Part shown: in pieces, positions 51,603 to 61,196 of the stretch
Layout: the number at the start of each line of letters is the position of its first letter
Numbering within the stretch: the first letter of the stretch is position 1
Assembly: GCA_016703525.1 (NCBI GenBank)
Contig: JADJBW010000014.1
Coordinates: 1-64,000 of the forward strand
Origin: Actinomycetota bacterium
Lineage (GTDB): Bacteria; Actinomycetota; Acidimicrobiia; Acidimicrobiales; Microtrichaceae
Length of the DNA: 64,000 nucleotides
Direction: 5' to 3'
Notes under the pieces: model-generated
Database searches by the model: none
What the model was told of the DNA's origin: nothing
The model's input: only the letters and a program-made list of their open reading frames with translations
Program-made: the position numbers and the translations under genes

Positions 51603-53021
51603 TCAGTATGAGCGACCGACAATGGCGACGTTGCCCTCGCCGTCTTCGGTCGCGGCCACCGCACCGTCGGCGTCCACCAGGCAGCGCACCGTGATGGCGT
51701 GCTGGCCAAGTGCGGCCTCGCCCTCCGGCCCGACGACCGACCAGGGAATCCGAGCGAAGCCGTCCGCGGACGCCTCGACCGCCTCGGCGATCGACTCGAC
51801 GTCGACGATGCGGGCATCGCGGTGCGCGGTCGCCTCGTCGAGCAGCGTCGACTGCATCGAACGCAAGAGCTCAGGAATCGCTTCCGCGAGCGCCCCCAGC
51901 GGCACGGGATGCTTGTCGCCACCCCAGCGCGGAGCGATGGTCGCCACGCCCTCGGCGACGTCGCGGGGGCCGAGTTCGACGCGGATCGGAACGCCCTTGA
52001 TCTCCCAGTCGGTCACACGCCGGCCGAACCCGACGTTGGTGAACTCGTCGAGCCGCACGCGCAACCCCTCCGCTCGAAGCGTGTCGGCGATGCGCCGAGC
52101 CTCCTCGGCGACCGAACCGGCGTCGTCGTCGCGCACAACCATCACCACGACTTCGACCGACGCGACCCGCGGCGGCACGCGCAGCCCGCGGTCGTCACCG
52201 TGGGTCATGATGAGGCCGCCCATCATGCGCGTCGACACGCCCCACGACGTGGTCCAGCACAGCTGCTGCTCGCCCGAGGAATCGAGATAGTCGATGTCGA
52301 AGGCGCGAGCGAAATTCTGACCGAGCTCGTGGCTCGTGCCCATCTGCAGTGCCTTGCCGTCACGCATCATCGCCTCGCAGGTGAGGGTGTTGATCGCTCC
52401 GGCAAACCGCTCACTCGACGGCTTGCGACCGCGGATCACCGGCACGGCGAGCTCCTCGATCATGAAGTCGGCGTACACGTCGTCGAGGATCCGACGGGCG
52501 TAGGTCGCGGCATCGTCTTCGGTGGCGTGGGCGCAGTGACCCTCCTGCCATTGGAACTCGGTCGTGCGCAGGAACAGGCGCGGTCGGAGTTCCCAGCGCA
52601 CCACGTTGTTCCAGAGGTTCAGCAACAGCGGGAGGTCGCGGTACGACTGCACCCACTTCGCCATGTACTCCCCCACCACCGTCTCGGAGGTCGGGCGAAC
52701 CACGATCGGCTCGTCGAGCTCCTTGCCGCCGGCGACCGTTACCACCGCCAGTTCGGGGCTGAACCCCTCGACGTGCTCGGCCTCGCGGGTCAGGTAGCTC
52801 TCGGGGATGAACAGCGGGAAGAGCGCGTTCTCGGCGCCGGCCGCCTTGATGCGACGATCGACGCCCGCCTGCATCCGCTCCCAGATCGCGTACGCGTACG
52901 GGCGGATCACCATGGTGCCGCGCACCGGGCCGTTCTCTGCGAGTTCGGCCTTCGCGATCACCTCCTGGTACCAGCGGGGGAAATCGTCGGCCTGCGGCGT
53001 GAGGACTGGTGGCTTGGCCAT
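51603..53021 (-). CDS. proS: Prolyl-tRNA synthetase, archaeal/eukaryotic-like short type (ProS3)
   Basis: A 472-aa class II synthetase that charges tRNA-Pro. Class II motif 1 is near RGTMVIRPYAYAIWERMQAG, motif 2 is in LRPRLFLRTTEFQWQEGHCA and motif 3 in TTSWGVSTRMMGGLIMTHGD. The anticodon domain follows (VGFGRRVTDWEIKGVPIRVE). It lacks the editing insertion of the long bacterial type and has the C-terminal zinc-binding-like region of the short type. The ATG at 53021 (MAKPPVLTPQADDFP) is the natural start. It stands between ispG and rimP; a terminator follows it. Confidence 0.94.
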   Translation of the reverse strand: MAKPPVLTPQADDFPRWYQEVIAKAELAENGPVRGTMVIRPYAYAIWERMQAGVDRRIKAAGAENALFPLFIPESYLTREAEHVEGFSPELAVVTVAGGKELDEPIVVRPTSETVVGEYMAKWVQSYRDLPLLLNLWNNVVRWELRPRLFLRTTEFQWQEGHCAHATEDDAATYARRILDDVYADFMIEELAVPVIRGRKPSSERFAGAINTLTCEAMMRDGKALQMGTSHELGQNFARAFDIDYLDSSGEQQLCWTTSWGVSTRMMGGLIMTHGDDRGLRVPPRVASVEVVVMVVRDDDAGSVAEEARRIADTLRAEGLRVRLDEFTNVGFGRRVTDWEIKGVPIRVELGPRDVAEGVATIAPRWGGDKHPVPLGALAEAIPELLRSMQSTLLDEATAHRDARIVDVESIAEAVEASADGFARIPWSVVGPEGEAALGQHAITVRCLVDADGAVAATEDGEGNVAIVGRSY

Positions 53022-53106
53022 GGGCGCCGATGCTACGCGACACCCGCCTGCCGTCCTCACGGCCTGTCATGTCGCCGGTCGGCATGCGCGACGGCGCCGC
53101 CGCCGG

Positions 53107-54333
53107 TCAGGTGAGCTTGCGGATCAGCTCGACACGCTGCTCGGAGTGGTTCGCGTCGTCGCCCTGCTCGTCGAGCAACGCGGCGCGATCGGCCTCGGCG
53201 GCGGCCTTGGCCGCATGCAGGTCGGCGCGGGCCAGGGCGCGCTCGACGCCGTGCTCCTGGATGAACTCGGCCCACTCCACCAGCGTCTCGACCATCTCGT
53301 CCTCGGGGACGACGGCCACGTTGGTCCCCCGAACGAACAGGTGGCCGCGCTTGTTCCCGGCGGCGATCCCCAGGTCGGCGTCTCGCGCCTCGCCCGGCCC
53401 GTTCACCACGCATCCCATGACCGCCACCTGCAACGGGATCTCGCGATCACCGAAGGCTGCCTGCGCGGCCTCAGCGACCGCTATCACGTCGACCTCGGCG
53501 CGGCCGCACGACGGGCAGGCGATCAGGTCGACGTTCTTGCGCTCGCGCAGCCCCAGCGCCTCGAGCAGCTGGCGCCCGGCACGGGCCTCCTCGACCGGAT
53601 CGGCCGTGAGCGAGTAGCGGATGGTGTCGCCGATGCCCTCGGCGAGCAAGGCCGCGATCCCGGCGGTGGCCTTGAGCAGGCCGCTCGTGCCGGGCCCGGC
53701 CTCGGTGACGCCCAGGTGCAGTGGATGATCGGTCGCTTCGGACAGCTGACGGTAGGCCTCGATCATCAGCGGGACGTTCGATGCCTTCACCGAGATCTTG
53801 ACGTTGTCGAAGCCGACCTCGTCGAAGTACGCGAGCTCGGTCATCGCCGACTCGACCATGGCCTCGGGGGTGACCTTGCCGCCGTACTTCTGGTAGAGGC
53901 GCTCGTCGAGCGACCCGCCGTTCACGCCGATGCGAATCGGCACGCCCCGATCGCGGCATTCCGACGCGACGAGCTTGATGTGTTCGGGGTTGCGGATGTT
54001 GCCGGGGTTGAGCCGGAGGCAGTGCACCCCGGCCTCGAGCGCAGCGAGCGCCATTCGGTACTGATGATGGATATCGGCCACGATCGGCACGGGGCTGCGG
54101 GGGACGATACGGGCGAGCCCCTCAGCAGCCTCGGGTTCGTTACACGTGCACCGCACGATGTCGCATCCGGCCATGGCGAGGTCGTAGATCTGCTGCAGCG
54201 TTCCGTCGACATCGGCCGTCTTGGTCGTGGTCATCGACTGCACCGTGATCGGGGCGCCGCCGCCAACCGGAACCCCGCCCACCGTGACCTGGCGGGTAGT
54301 GCGACGAGCGAAGGTGACCTGACCGGCGTCCAT
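53107..54333 (-). CDS. ispG: 4-hydroxy-3-methylbut-2-enyl-diphosphate synthase IspG
   Basis: A 408-aa [4Fe-4S] enzyme of the non-mevalonate isoprenoid pathway that converts MEcPP to HMBPP. The N-terminal TIM barrel has QVTVGGVPVGGGAPITVQSM, then DIVRCTCNEPEAAEGLARI and HCLRLNPGNIRNPEHIK. The Fe-S cysteines are in LIACPSCGRAEVDVIAVAE and MGCVVNGPGEARDADLGIA. It lies in a dxr-rseP-ispG cluster, 87 bp after rseP. The C-terminal 50 residues (ERALARADLHAAKAAAEADR) are helical and extend beyond E. coli IspG. Confidence 0.95.
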   Translation of the reverse strand: MDAGQVTFARRTTRQVTVGGVPVGGGAPITVQSMTTTKTADVDGTLQQIYDLAMAGCDIVRCTCNEPEAAEGLARIVPRSPVPIVADIHHQYRMALAALEAGVHCLRLNPGNIRNPEHIKLVASECRDRGVPIRIGVNGGSLDERLYQKYGGKVTPEAMVESAMTELAYFDEVGFDNVKISVKASNVPLMIEAYRQLSEATDHPLHLGVTEAGPGTSGLLKATAGIAALLAEGIGDTIRYSLTADPVEEARAGRQLLEALGLRERKNVDLIACPSCGRAEVDVIAVAEAAQAAFGDREIPLQVAVMGCVVNGPGEARDADLGIAAGNKRGHLFVRGTNVAVVPEDEMVETLVEWAEFIQEHGVERALARADLHAAKAAAEADRAALLDEQGDDANHSEQRVELIRKLT

Positions 54334-54420
54334 CAGCGCAGGCTACCGACCGGCTCGTCGCCGACGCGAGCGACCGACGAGGCGCCGCAGAGGCGCCGGG
54401 CACGGACGGCTCGCAACGGT

Positions 54421-56049
54421 TCAGACGCGGACGGGATCGACGATGTCGAGGTACAGCGCAGCGAGCCCGATCACGCTCATCAGGATCACGACTCCGACGG
54501 CTATCGGCATGTACTTGTTCGCATCCGCCAGGTAACGGCGCCCGTCGCGGCGAGCGAACTCACGCACGCGTTCGTAGACCGCGATCGCCACGTGACCCCC
54601 GTCGAAGGGCGGAAGCGGAATCAGGTTGAACACGCCGATCACGATGTTGAGCTGGATGAAGAAGGCCGCGAGATCCGCCCACTCCGAGGTCAGCGACTCG
54701 CCGAACGCGACCGCGCCGACGATCGACATCATGCGATCGCCGTTGCGTTCCATGTTGGCGGCGCTCGTGCGGTCGGCCGACGTCGGCACGGTCGGCCCGC
54801 TCGATTGGCCCGGTCGGGTCTCGACCGCCCGCTCGAAGAACCGCCCGATCGTCGCCGGCTGGAAGAACCGTGCCATCCCCGACACCGACAACGAGATGGT
54901 CGACCCGAACGACCGAACCGATTCCGGCACGGCCTCGGCGACCGAGAGGCGTCGAGGCACGATCTCCTGGCCCACACCGAGGAATCCGACGACCGTTCCC
55001 GGCTGCAGGCCGGAGCCGAGGTTGAGCGTGACCGTGCGGGGTGTGCCGTCGCGTTCGACGTTCAGCGTGAGCCGGCCGTCGGTGCGGAACTCGGGCGCCT
55101 CCAGGGCCGTTCGCAGCTCGTCGATCGTGGCCACGTCGGTGCCGCCGGCGCGCACGATGACGTCGCCGTCACGGAGCCCCTGCGCCTCGATCGCCCCGCC
55201 CTCGGCCACCGACACGCCGAGCTCACCGACCGCTCGTTCGAACACGATCAGGTCCTCGCCGATCGTGCCGTACACGGGAAGCCGCGGGGTGATCCGCAGG
55301 TCGAGCGTCTGGCGCCGTCCGTCCCGCTCGATGTCGAGGGTCGTCTCCCGACCCGCCAGCTTGCGCGCCTGCTCGGCCATCTGCTCGTGCGTCGACACCG
55401 CCACACCGCCGACAGCGAGGATGCGATCACCCACCTGGAGCCCGGCGTTCTGGGCCGCGCTGCCGGGCGCGAGCGTGCCGACCGCCCAGCGATTCGGTTC
55501 GCGCACTCCCGAGAACACGAACGTCAGGAACAACAGCACCAACGCGACGAGGAAGTGCATGGTGGACCCGGCCACGGCCACGCCCATTCGCGCCCAGAAT
55601 CCGCCCTGGCGATAGGTGTGCGGCTCGTCGCCGGGAGCCACTTCCTCCACGTTCGCCATGCCGACGATCTTCACGTACGCCCCGGCCGGGATGGCCTTGA
55701 GCCCGTACTCGACGTCGCCGCGCCGGAACGACCAGATGCGCGGGCCGAACCCGATCATGAACTCGGTGACCTTCATGCCGGCTCGGCGCGCCATCACGTA
55801 GTGGCCGAGTTCGTGCAGGAAGATCATCACGATCACGCCCGCTACCACCACCAGCACCGAGGTCCCACGCCACCAGCCGAGCGCCACGATGAGACCGATC
55901 AGGATGCCCAACCGCGCCGGACGCACGAAGGGCCGGCCCGGCTCCGCACGCTCGCCCGGTGCGCCGGATCGGCCGAAGTGGTCGGGGTCCACGACAACGT
56001 CGTCGGCCGACGGCTCGGTCGGCACGGGAAAGCCCTCCTGTACGGTCAC
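54421..56049 (-). CDS. rseP: Site-2 protease RseP/M50 with tandem PDZ domains
   Basis: A 542-aa intramembrane zinc protease that cleaves anti-sigma factors or remnant signal peptides. The N-terminal 45 residues are a charged cytoplasmic extension. HExxH is in IVMIFLHELGHYVMARRAGM, followed by YGLKAIPAGAYVKIVGM. Two PDZ-like domains follow (LQVGDRILAVGGVAVSTHEQ, then LRDGDVIVRAGGTDVATIDE). The LDG-like third ligand is in GVFNLIPLPPFDGGHVAIAV near the C-terminus. The GTG at 56049 shares GTGA with the dxr stop. This dxr-rseP-ispG order is standard in actinobacteria. Confidence 0.94.
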   Translation of the reverse strand: MTVQEGFPVPTEPSADDVVVDPDHFGRSGAPGERAEPGRPFVRPARLGILIGLIVALGWWRGTSVLVVVAGVIVMIFLHELGHYVMARRAGMKVTEFMIGFGPRIWSFRRGDVEYGLKAIPAGAYVKIVGMANVEEVAPGDEPHTYRQGGFWARMGVAVAGSTMHFLVALVLLFLTFVFSGVREPNRWAVGTLAPGSAAQNAGLQVGDRILAVGGVAVSTHEQMAEQARKLAGRETTLDIERDGRRQTLDLRITPRLPVYGTIGEDLIVFERAVGELGVSVAEGGAIEAQGLRDGDVIVRAGGTDVATIDELRTALEAPEFRTDGRLTLNVERDGTPRTVTLNLGSGLQPGTVVGFLGVGQEIVPRRLSVAEAVPESVRSFGSTISLSVSGMARFFQPATIGRFFERAVETRPGQSSGPTVPTSADRTSAANMERNGDRMMSIVGAVAFGESLTSEWADLAAFFIQLNIVIGVFNLIPLPPFDGGHVAIAVYERVREFARRDGRRYLADANKYMPIAVGVVILMSVIGLAALYLDIVDPVRV

Positions 56050-57203
56050 GCCGCCTCCTGGATCGAGATCAACTCTGCGGCGACCCGCCGGGCCGCCGAA
56101 TCGGCGGCGAGCACCGCCTCGACGTCGGCGGCCGCCGTTCCGTCCCATCGCTGCAGCGCTGCGTCGTTCACCGCCGCGATATCGACCCAGCGGATTCGAC
56201 CCTGGAGAAAGGCATCGACCGCAACCTCGTTCGCGGCGGAGAACCATGCGGGTGCCGTGGCGCCGGCCCTCCCGGCCGCGTAGGCCAGGTCGAGGCAGCG
56301 AAACGCGGCTCGATCCGGCGGTTCGAAGCGCAGGTCGAAGGGCTGGGAGACATCGAGCCGACCGAACGCCACGCGGCCCCGCCCCGGGTAGTGCAGTGCG
56401 TAGCTGATCGGCAGTCGCATGTCGGGCAACGACAGCTGCGCCATGGTCGTGCCGTCGGTGAAAGTCGCCATGGAGTGCACCACCGATGTCGGGTGGACCA
56501 CCACGTCGATGTCGTCGTATGGGGTGCCGAACAGCTCGTGCGCCTCGATCACCTCGAGGCCCTTGTTGACCAGGGTCGACGAGTCGACGGTGATCTTCGG
56601 CCCCATCGACCAGGTGGGATGGGCCAACGCCTCGGCCACGGTCACTCCGGCGAGATCGGCCTCGGTCCTACCGCGGAACGGGCCACCCGACGCGGTGAGC
56701 ACCAGCTGGGCGACCGCTCGATCGTCGCCGGCGGAACGCAGGCACTGGTGGATCGCACAGTGCTCCGAATCGACCGGCACCAGCTCGGCGCCGTGCACCG
56801 CGCGGAGCGGTTGCACGACGGGCCCGGCGGCGATCAACGATTCCTTGTTCGCGAGCGCAAGCCTTCGGCCGCCCCGCAGCGCACTCAGCGTGACACCAAG
56901 GCCGGCGAACCCGACGACGGCGTTCACCACGATGTCGGCCTCGGCGGCCACCGCGGCCAAGGCGTCGGCGCCTGCCACCAACTCGGTGCCGGCCGGGAGC
57001 CGGCCGGCGAGCGACGCGGCCGCGTCGGGATCGGCGATCGCCACGATGCGGGGGCGGAATGCCGCCGCCTGCTGGGCGACCAGTTCGACGCTCGAGTGCG
57101 CGCCGAGCACGGCCACCTCGAAGGCGCCGTCCGACGCCGAGATCACATCGAGGGTTTGGGTTCCGATCGACCCGGTCGAACCGAGCACGGCAACGGTGGG
57201 CAT
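56046..57203 (-). CDS. dxr: 1-deoxy-D-xylulose-5-phosphate reductoisomerase
   Basis: A 385-aa NADPH enzyme, second step of the non-mevalonate pathway, and the target of fosmidomycin. Motifs are VAVLGSTGSIGTQTLDVIS, ALANKESLIAAGPVVQPL, VPVDSEHCAIHQCLR, LTASGGPFRG and HPTWSMGPKITVDSSTLVN. It ends with the C-terminal helical domain (FSAANEVAVDAFLQGRIRWV). The ATG at 57203 directly starts the Rossmann fold. It overlaps rseP by 4 nt and lies 56 bp after cdsA. Confidence 0.95.
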   Translation of the reverse strand: MPTVAVLGSTGSIGTQTLDVISASDGAFEVAVLGAHSSVELVAQQAAAFRPRIVAIADPDAAASLAGRLPAGTELVAGADALAAVAAEADIVVNAVVGFAGLGVTLSALRGGRRLALANKESLIAAGPVVQPLRAVHGAELVPVDSEHCAIHQCLRSAGDDRAVAQLVLTASGGPFRGRTEADLAGVTVAEALAHPTWSMGPKITVDSSTLVNKGLEVIEAHELFGTPYDDIDVVVHPTSVVHSMATFTDGTTMAQLSLPDMRLPISYALHYPGRGRVAFGRLDVSQPFDLRFEPPDRAAFRCLDLAYAAGRAGATAPAWFSAANEVAVDAFLQGRIRWVDIAAVNDAALQRWDGTAAADVEAVLAADSAARRVAAELISIQEAA

Positions 57204-57259
57204 CGCTCGGAGCGTAGTGGCACACCCTGCCGCTTCGGCCCGCGTGCCTGAGTGCCGGG

Positions 57260-58897
57260 TCAGAAGAGCCCGGTGACGCCCCCCGCGCTGCCGAGTCCGA
57301 GCAGATGCGCCATGAAGTATGCGGTCGGCAGCACGAACAGCAACGCGTCGAAGCGGTCGAGCACACCACCGTGACCGGGAAGCAACGTTCCCATGTCCTT
57401 CACGCCGAGATCACGCTTGAGCGCGGATTCGCACAGGTCGCCGAGCGGGGCCATGACCGCGCAGATCAGGCAGAACGCGAACGCCTTCGACGCCGACGCC
57501 CCGACCGGATCCCACTCCGACAGGAACAGGATGAGGAACGGCACGGCGATGCCGACGAACACGCCGCCGAAGAGCCCCTCTTGGGTCTTGTTCGGGCTCG
57601 CCGCGTTCAGCGGTGTGTGGCCCAACGCACGACCGATGAAGTAGGCGCCGACGTCGTAGGAGACCGCGACGAGTACCGCGGCGACGACCACTCCTATGCC
57701 AGCGTTGTCGAGCTTGGGTGTTTCGAACGGCCGAGCCGCGCCGAGCGCGAGCGTGCCGAACGATCCGAGCCCGCCCACGTAGAGCACACCAAGCAGCGTC
57801 ACCCCAAGGTTCATCACGGCACCCTCGCCGGGCTGGACAAACAGGAACCACGCGAGGCCCGCCAGCATGAAGACGCCGAGCACGATCGGGTACGCGAAGT
57901 ACCCCTTCGACAACGGCGCAACCGCCAGACCGGCGACGGCAACGATGCCGAGCAGTCCCGCAGGCCGATACCCCGCCTGGTTCAGCGTGCTGAAGAGCTC
58001 GATCGCGGCGACGCACAACACCACCGCGATGAGCGCCGTCGTCGCAAGGGCGCCGAGCCAGAAACACGCTCCGCCGAGGGCCAGCAGCGCGACGCCGACG
58101 GAGATCGCCATCGGCATGTTGCGGCCGCCCGCGCCGCCACTCTCGCTGCCGGTCGCTGCGCCACGAGCCGCGCGCTGACCGCTCGCTCCGGCGGGCGCCG
58201 GTCCGGGCCGTCGGCGCCGAGGCCCCGGCTGCTGGCGGGGCGGCTCGGCCGCCTCGGCGCCATCGAGGGCCGCGTGCTCGCTCGTCGCGTCGACGCGCAC
58301 AGCGCGCACCTCCCGCGACGGCGGGCCAACGGTTGGGATGCGATCGTCGGTCAGGTCGGGGATGTCGAAGAACACGGCTCCGGCATCGGACGCTTCGTCG
58401 AGCGCGCCGAGCTTCGGGGCATCGTCGAGCAGATCGGAGAAGTCGGCAGCTTCGCTGTCGTCGTGCTCGTCGCGCCAGCGGGGCTGCCCGCTGAGGTTCG
58501 CCCAGCCGTCGGACTCTTCGTCGACGACGACCTTGGGCACCTGGCCCGTCGGCGGGTCGGAGTAGTGCGGCATCTCGAACGACTGATCGGGCGCGACCGG
58601 TGGGATCTCGACCGCGCCCGTGGGCGGGTCCATGTCCGGCCGGATGATCGGAACCGCGCCGAACGACGACGGGGTCGCGGCACCGGGGCCCGGCAGTCGC
58701 GGTGGTCGGTTGATCGGCGGCGGCGACGCCTTCGGCACGGCGGGAGGCACCGCGTCGTGGCGGCCGGTCGGCGGCGGCGTCACGGGCACCGAGCCGGTCG
58801 CGGCCGTCGCACCGATGATGCGGACACCGGATCCTGCGGAGGGAGTCTCGACGTCGTCGGCCTCGTCCACGTCGTCTTCGAACCAGTCGTCCGCCAT
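57260..58897 (-). CDS. cdsA: Phosphatidate cytidylyltransferase CdsA with a long N-terminal extension
   Basis: A 545-aa enzyme that makes CDP-diacylglycerol from phosphatidate and CTP. The membrane catalytic part starts near residue 260 (MPMAISVGVALLALGGACFW) and has about eight helices. The CdsA signature is near the C-terminus: LGDLCESALKRDLGVKDMGT, then LLPGHGGVLDRFDALLF. The first 255 residues are Pro/Asp/Ala-rich and look disordered, with patches such as DDWFEDDVDEADDVETPSAG and EESDGWANLSGQPRW. Most CdsA proteins lack this, so it may recruit partners. The start at 58897 overlaps the frr stop by one base. Confidence 0.93.
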   Translation of the reverse strand: MADDWFEDDVDEADDVETPSAGSGVRIIGATAATGSVPVTPPPTGRHDAVPPAVPKASPPPINRPPRLPGPGAATPSSFGAVPIIRPDMDPPTGAVEIPPVAPDQSFEMPHYSDPPTGQVPKVVVDEESDGWANLSGQPRWRDEHDDSEAADFSDLLDDAPKLGALDEASDAGAVFFDIPDLTDDRIPTVGPPSREVRAVRVDATSEHAALDGAEAAEPPRQQPGPRRRRPGPAPAGASGQRAARGAATGSESGGAGGRNMPMAISVGVALLALGGACFWLGALATTALIAVVLCVAAIELFSTLNQAGYRPAGLLGIVAVAGLAVAPLSKGYFAYPIVLGVFMLAGLAWFLFVQPGEGAVMNLGVTLLGVLYVGGLGSFGTLALGAARPFETPKLDNAGIGVVVAAVLVAVSYDVGAYFIGRALGHTPLNAASPNKTQEGLFGGVFVGIAVPFLILFLSEWDPVGASASKAFAFCLICAVMAPLGDLCESALKRDLGVKDMGTLLPGHGGVLDRFDALLFVLPTAYFMAHLLGLGSAGGVTGLF

Positions 58898-59466
58898 CAG
58901 GCCTCCATCAACTCGACCGTCTTCTGGTCGAGCGCCGCGTCGATTTCCGCCTCATGGCGCTTGGTGAGCCGATCGAGCTCGTCCTCTGCCCGCCGCTGCT
59001 CGTCCTCGGTGATGTCGCCGTCGCGCTCCAGCCCGTCGAGGTCCTTGCGGGCGTCGCGGCGGGCGGAACGAACGGCGGTGCGGCCGTCCTCGGCGCGGCC
59101 CTTCACCATCTTCACGAAGTCCTTGCGCCGCTCCTCGGTGAGCGGCGGGAACGCTAGACGGATCTGCACGCCGTCGTTCGACGGGTTCAGGCCCAGGTTC
59201 GCCTCGCGGATCGAGCGCTCGACGGCGTTGAGCGAGCCCTTGTCGAACGGCGTGACCACGAGCAGCCGGGCCTCGGGAACCGAGAACGACGCGAGCTGTT
59301 GCAGCGCGACGGTCGAGCCGTAGTACTCGACCGGCAGCTTCTCGATCAGCGCCGAACTCGCGCGCCCGCTTCGAACTCCCGAGAACTCGGACTTGGTGTG
59401 CGCGACCGCCTTCGCCATCCGCTCGGTCGCGTCCTCGAGGATCGCCTCGATGAACTCCTCACTCAT
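58897..59466 (-). CDS. frr: Ribosome recycling factor
   Basis: A 189-aa factor that splits post-termination ribosomes with EF-G. Signature segments are DATERMAKAVAHTKSEFSGV, then SGRASSALIEKLPVEYYGS, IREANLGLNPSNDGVQIRLA, FPPLTEERRKDFVKMVKGRA. The C-terminal helix ends in LTKRHEAEIDAALDQKTVEL. The ATG at 59466 (MSEEFIEAILED) is chosen over a start 18 nt upstream. It follows pyrH by 45 bp and overlaps cdsA by one base (TGATG). Confidence 0.95.
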   Translation of the reverse strand: MSEEFIEAILEDATERMAKAVAHTKSEFSGVRSGRASSALIEKLPVEYYGSTVALQQLASFSVPEARLLVVTPFDKGSLNAVERSIREANLGLNPSNDGVQIRLAFPPLTEERRKDFVKMVKGRAEDGRTAVRSARRDARKDLDGLERDGDITEDEQRRAEDELDRLTKRHEAEIDAALDQKTVELMEA

Positions 59467-59511
59467 CCCGACAGCCTGACACAACCGACGCCGTCACGAC
59501 GGCATGGCCGG

Positions 59512-60258
59512 TCACGAGACGAGGGTACCGATCGTCTCGCCGTGCAGGATTCGGGCGATCAGGCGATCACCCATCAGATCGAACACCACGATCGGCAGAT
59601 CGTTGTCCATGCAGAGCGTGATCGCCGTCGAGTCCATCACCTTCAGCCCTCGGTTGAGGACATCGATGTAGGCGACCTCGTCGAGCTTCTCGGCTTCGGG
59701 GTTGGTGCGCGGATCGTCGGTGTACACGCCGTCGGTACCGTTCTTGCCCATAAGGATCGCACCGGCCTCGATCTCGACGGCACGCAAGGCCGCCGTCGTA
59801 TCGGTGGTGAAAAACGGGTTGCCGGTGCCGCCGGCGAAGATGACGACGCGACCCTTTTCGAGGTGACGGATGGCGCGCCGCCGGATGTAGGGCTCGGCTA
59901 CCTGCGACATGTGGATCGCGGATTGCACACGCGTCGGCTGGCCCAGCCGTTCCAGCGTCTCCTGGAGTGCGAGCGCGTTGATGACCGTGGCGAGCATGCC
60001 CATGTAGTCGGCCTGCGCTCGATCCATGCCAGCGCCCGAACCGGTCATCCCGCGCCAGATGTTGCCGCCCCCGACCACAACCGCCAGGTCGACCTCGAGC
60101 TCGGACTTCACGTCGATGATCGCGTGGGCGATCTGGGCGACGATCTCGCCGTCGATGCCGTACCCCTGCTGCCCGGCGAACGCCTCGCCGGACAGCTTCA
60201 ACAACACACGGGGCCATCGGGCCGACACCTTCGCCGTTGCAATCCGCTCGTCGCTCAT
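59512..60258 (-). CDS. pyrH: UMP kinase
   Basis: A 248-aa hexameric kinase that makes UDP from UMP. Motifs are RVLLKLSGEAFAGQQGYGID, then LAVVVGGGNIWRGMTGSG, MDRAQADYMGMLATVINALA, VIFAGGTGNPFFTTDTTAA and MGKNGTDGVYTDDPR. The ATG at 60258 has AAGGGCGG upstream; a longer frame adds 15 residues without homology. It follows tsf by 64 bp, as in most bacteria. Confidence 0.95.
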   Translation of the reverse strand: MSDERIATAKVSARWPRVLLKLSGEAFAGQQGYGIDGEIVAQIAHAIIDVKSELEVDLAVVVGGGNIWRGMTGSGAGMDRAQADYMGMLATVINALALQETLERLGQPTRVQSAIHMSQVAEPYIRRRAIRHLEKGRVVIFAGGTGNPFFTTDTTAALRAVEIEAGAILMGKNGTDGVYTDDPRTNPEAEKLDEVAYIDVLNRGLKVMDSTAITLCMDNDLPIVVFDLMGDRLIARILHGETIGTLVS

Positions 60259-60322
60259 GTCAGCACCGCCCTTGTGATGGGGTCGCGGGATGGTCGGGCC
60301 CATCCGCAGGGTCAGATCGAAC

Positions 60323-61114
60323 TCAGTGGCCGATGACGGCGAGCGCGAATCGGACGATCTCGCCCGAGCCGAGGCGCTGCTGCACCGTCTCCTTGTCGCC
60401 GAACATGCCCTGCTCGGGGAGCACGCGCTCGGCGAACCACGAGTTCACGCGGCCTTCGACGATCTTCGGGATCGCCTGCTCGGGCTTGCCTTCCTTGCGG
60501 GTCAGCTCCTCGAACCCCTCGGTCGCCTTTGCGACAAGGTCGGCCGGCACCTCGTCGCGACGCAGCGCCGACGGCTTGGCGAACGCGATGTGCAGGGCCA
60601 CCTCATGGGCGAGCTCCTGATCGACGCCGGCCACCTCGAGCAGCACGCCGACCGTGCCGCGACCATCCTGCTCGTGCAGGTACGTATCGAGCACGTTGCC
60701 GTCGGCGGCCTCGAAGCACTCGACCCGACCCAGCTCGATGTTCTCCTTCTTCGAGATGCGCAGCGTGTCGAGATCGTCCGACAGGCTCGCCACCGCGTCG
60801 ACGCCACCGGCGAGCACGGCGGATGCCAGGCGCTGCACCAGGTCGACGAAGTCGGGGGACTTCGCCGAGAAGTCCGTCTCGGCCTTCAGTTCGACGAGCG
60901 CGGCGGTCGACCCGGCGACGGCGACGGCGATCGCCCCCTGGGTGTTCTCGCGATCCTCGAGGGTCGCGACCTTCGTCAGACCCTTCTCGCGAAGAATCCG
61001 AGCGGCGCGCTCACGGTCGCCGTCGGCTTCGACGAGCGCCTTCTTCGCATCCATCATCCCCGCGCCGGTCGCGTCGCGGAGGGCCTTCACGTCCTTGGCG
61101 CTGATTTCGGCCAT
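60323..61114 (-). CDS. tsf: Elongation factor Ts
   Basis: A 263-aa nucleotide exchange factor for EF-Tu. The N-terminal UBA-like part reads SAKDVKALRDATGAGMMDAK, then KALVEADGDRERAARILREK. The core has AVAGSTAALVELKAETDFSA, then HIAFAKPSALRRDEVPADLV and FAERVLPEQGMFGDKETVQQ. The ATG at 61114 is the natural start. It lies 82 bp after rpsB in the rpsB-tsf-pyrH-frr order. Confidence 0.95.
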   Translation of the reverse strand: MAEISAKDVKALRDATGAGMMDAKKALVEADGDRERAARILREKGLTKVATLEDRENTQGAIAVAVAGSTAALVELKAETDFSAKSPDFVDLVQRLASAVLAGGVDAVASLSDDLDTLRISKKENIELGRVECFEAADGNVLDTYLHEQDGRGTVGVLLEVAGVDQELAHEVALHIAFAKPSALRRDEVPADLVAKATEGFEELTRKEGKPEQAIPKIVEGRVNSWFAERVLPEQGMFGDKETVQQRLGSGEIVRFALAVIGH

Positions 61115-61196
61115 GGCAGATGTACTCCTGTGTGGTGGTGGGTTCAGAGGTGCGCGCCGGTCGCTCGCGCGACCGGCGCAACGTGCATCGCGTCGA

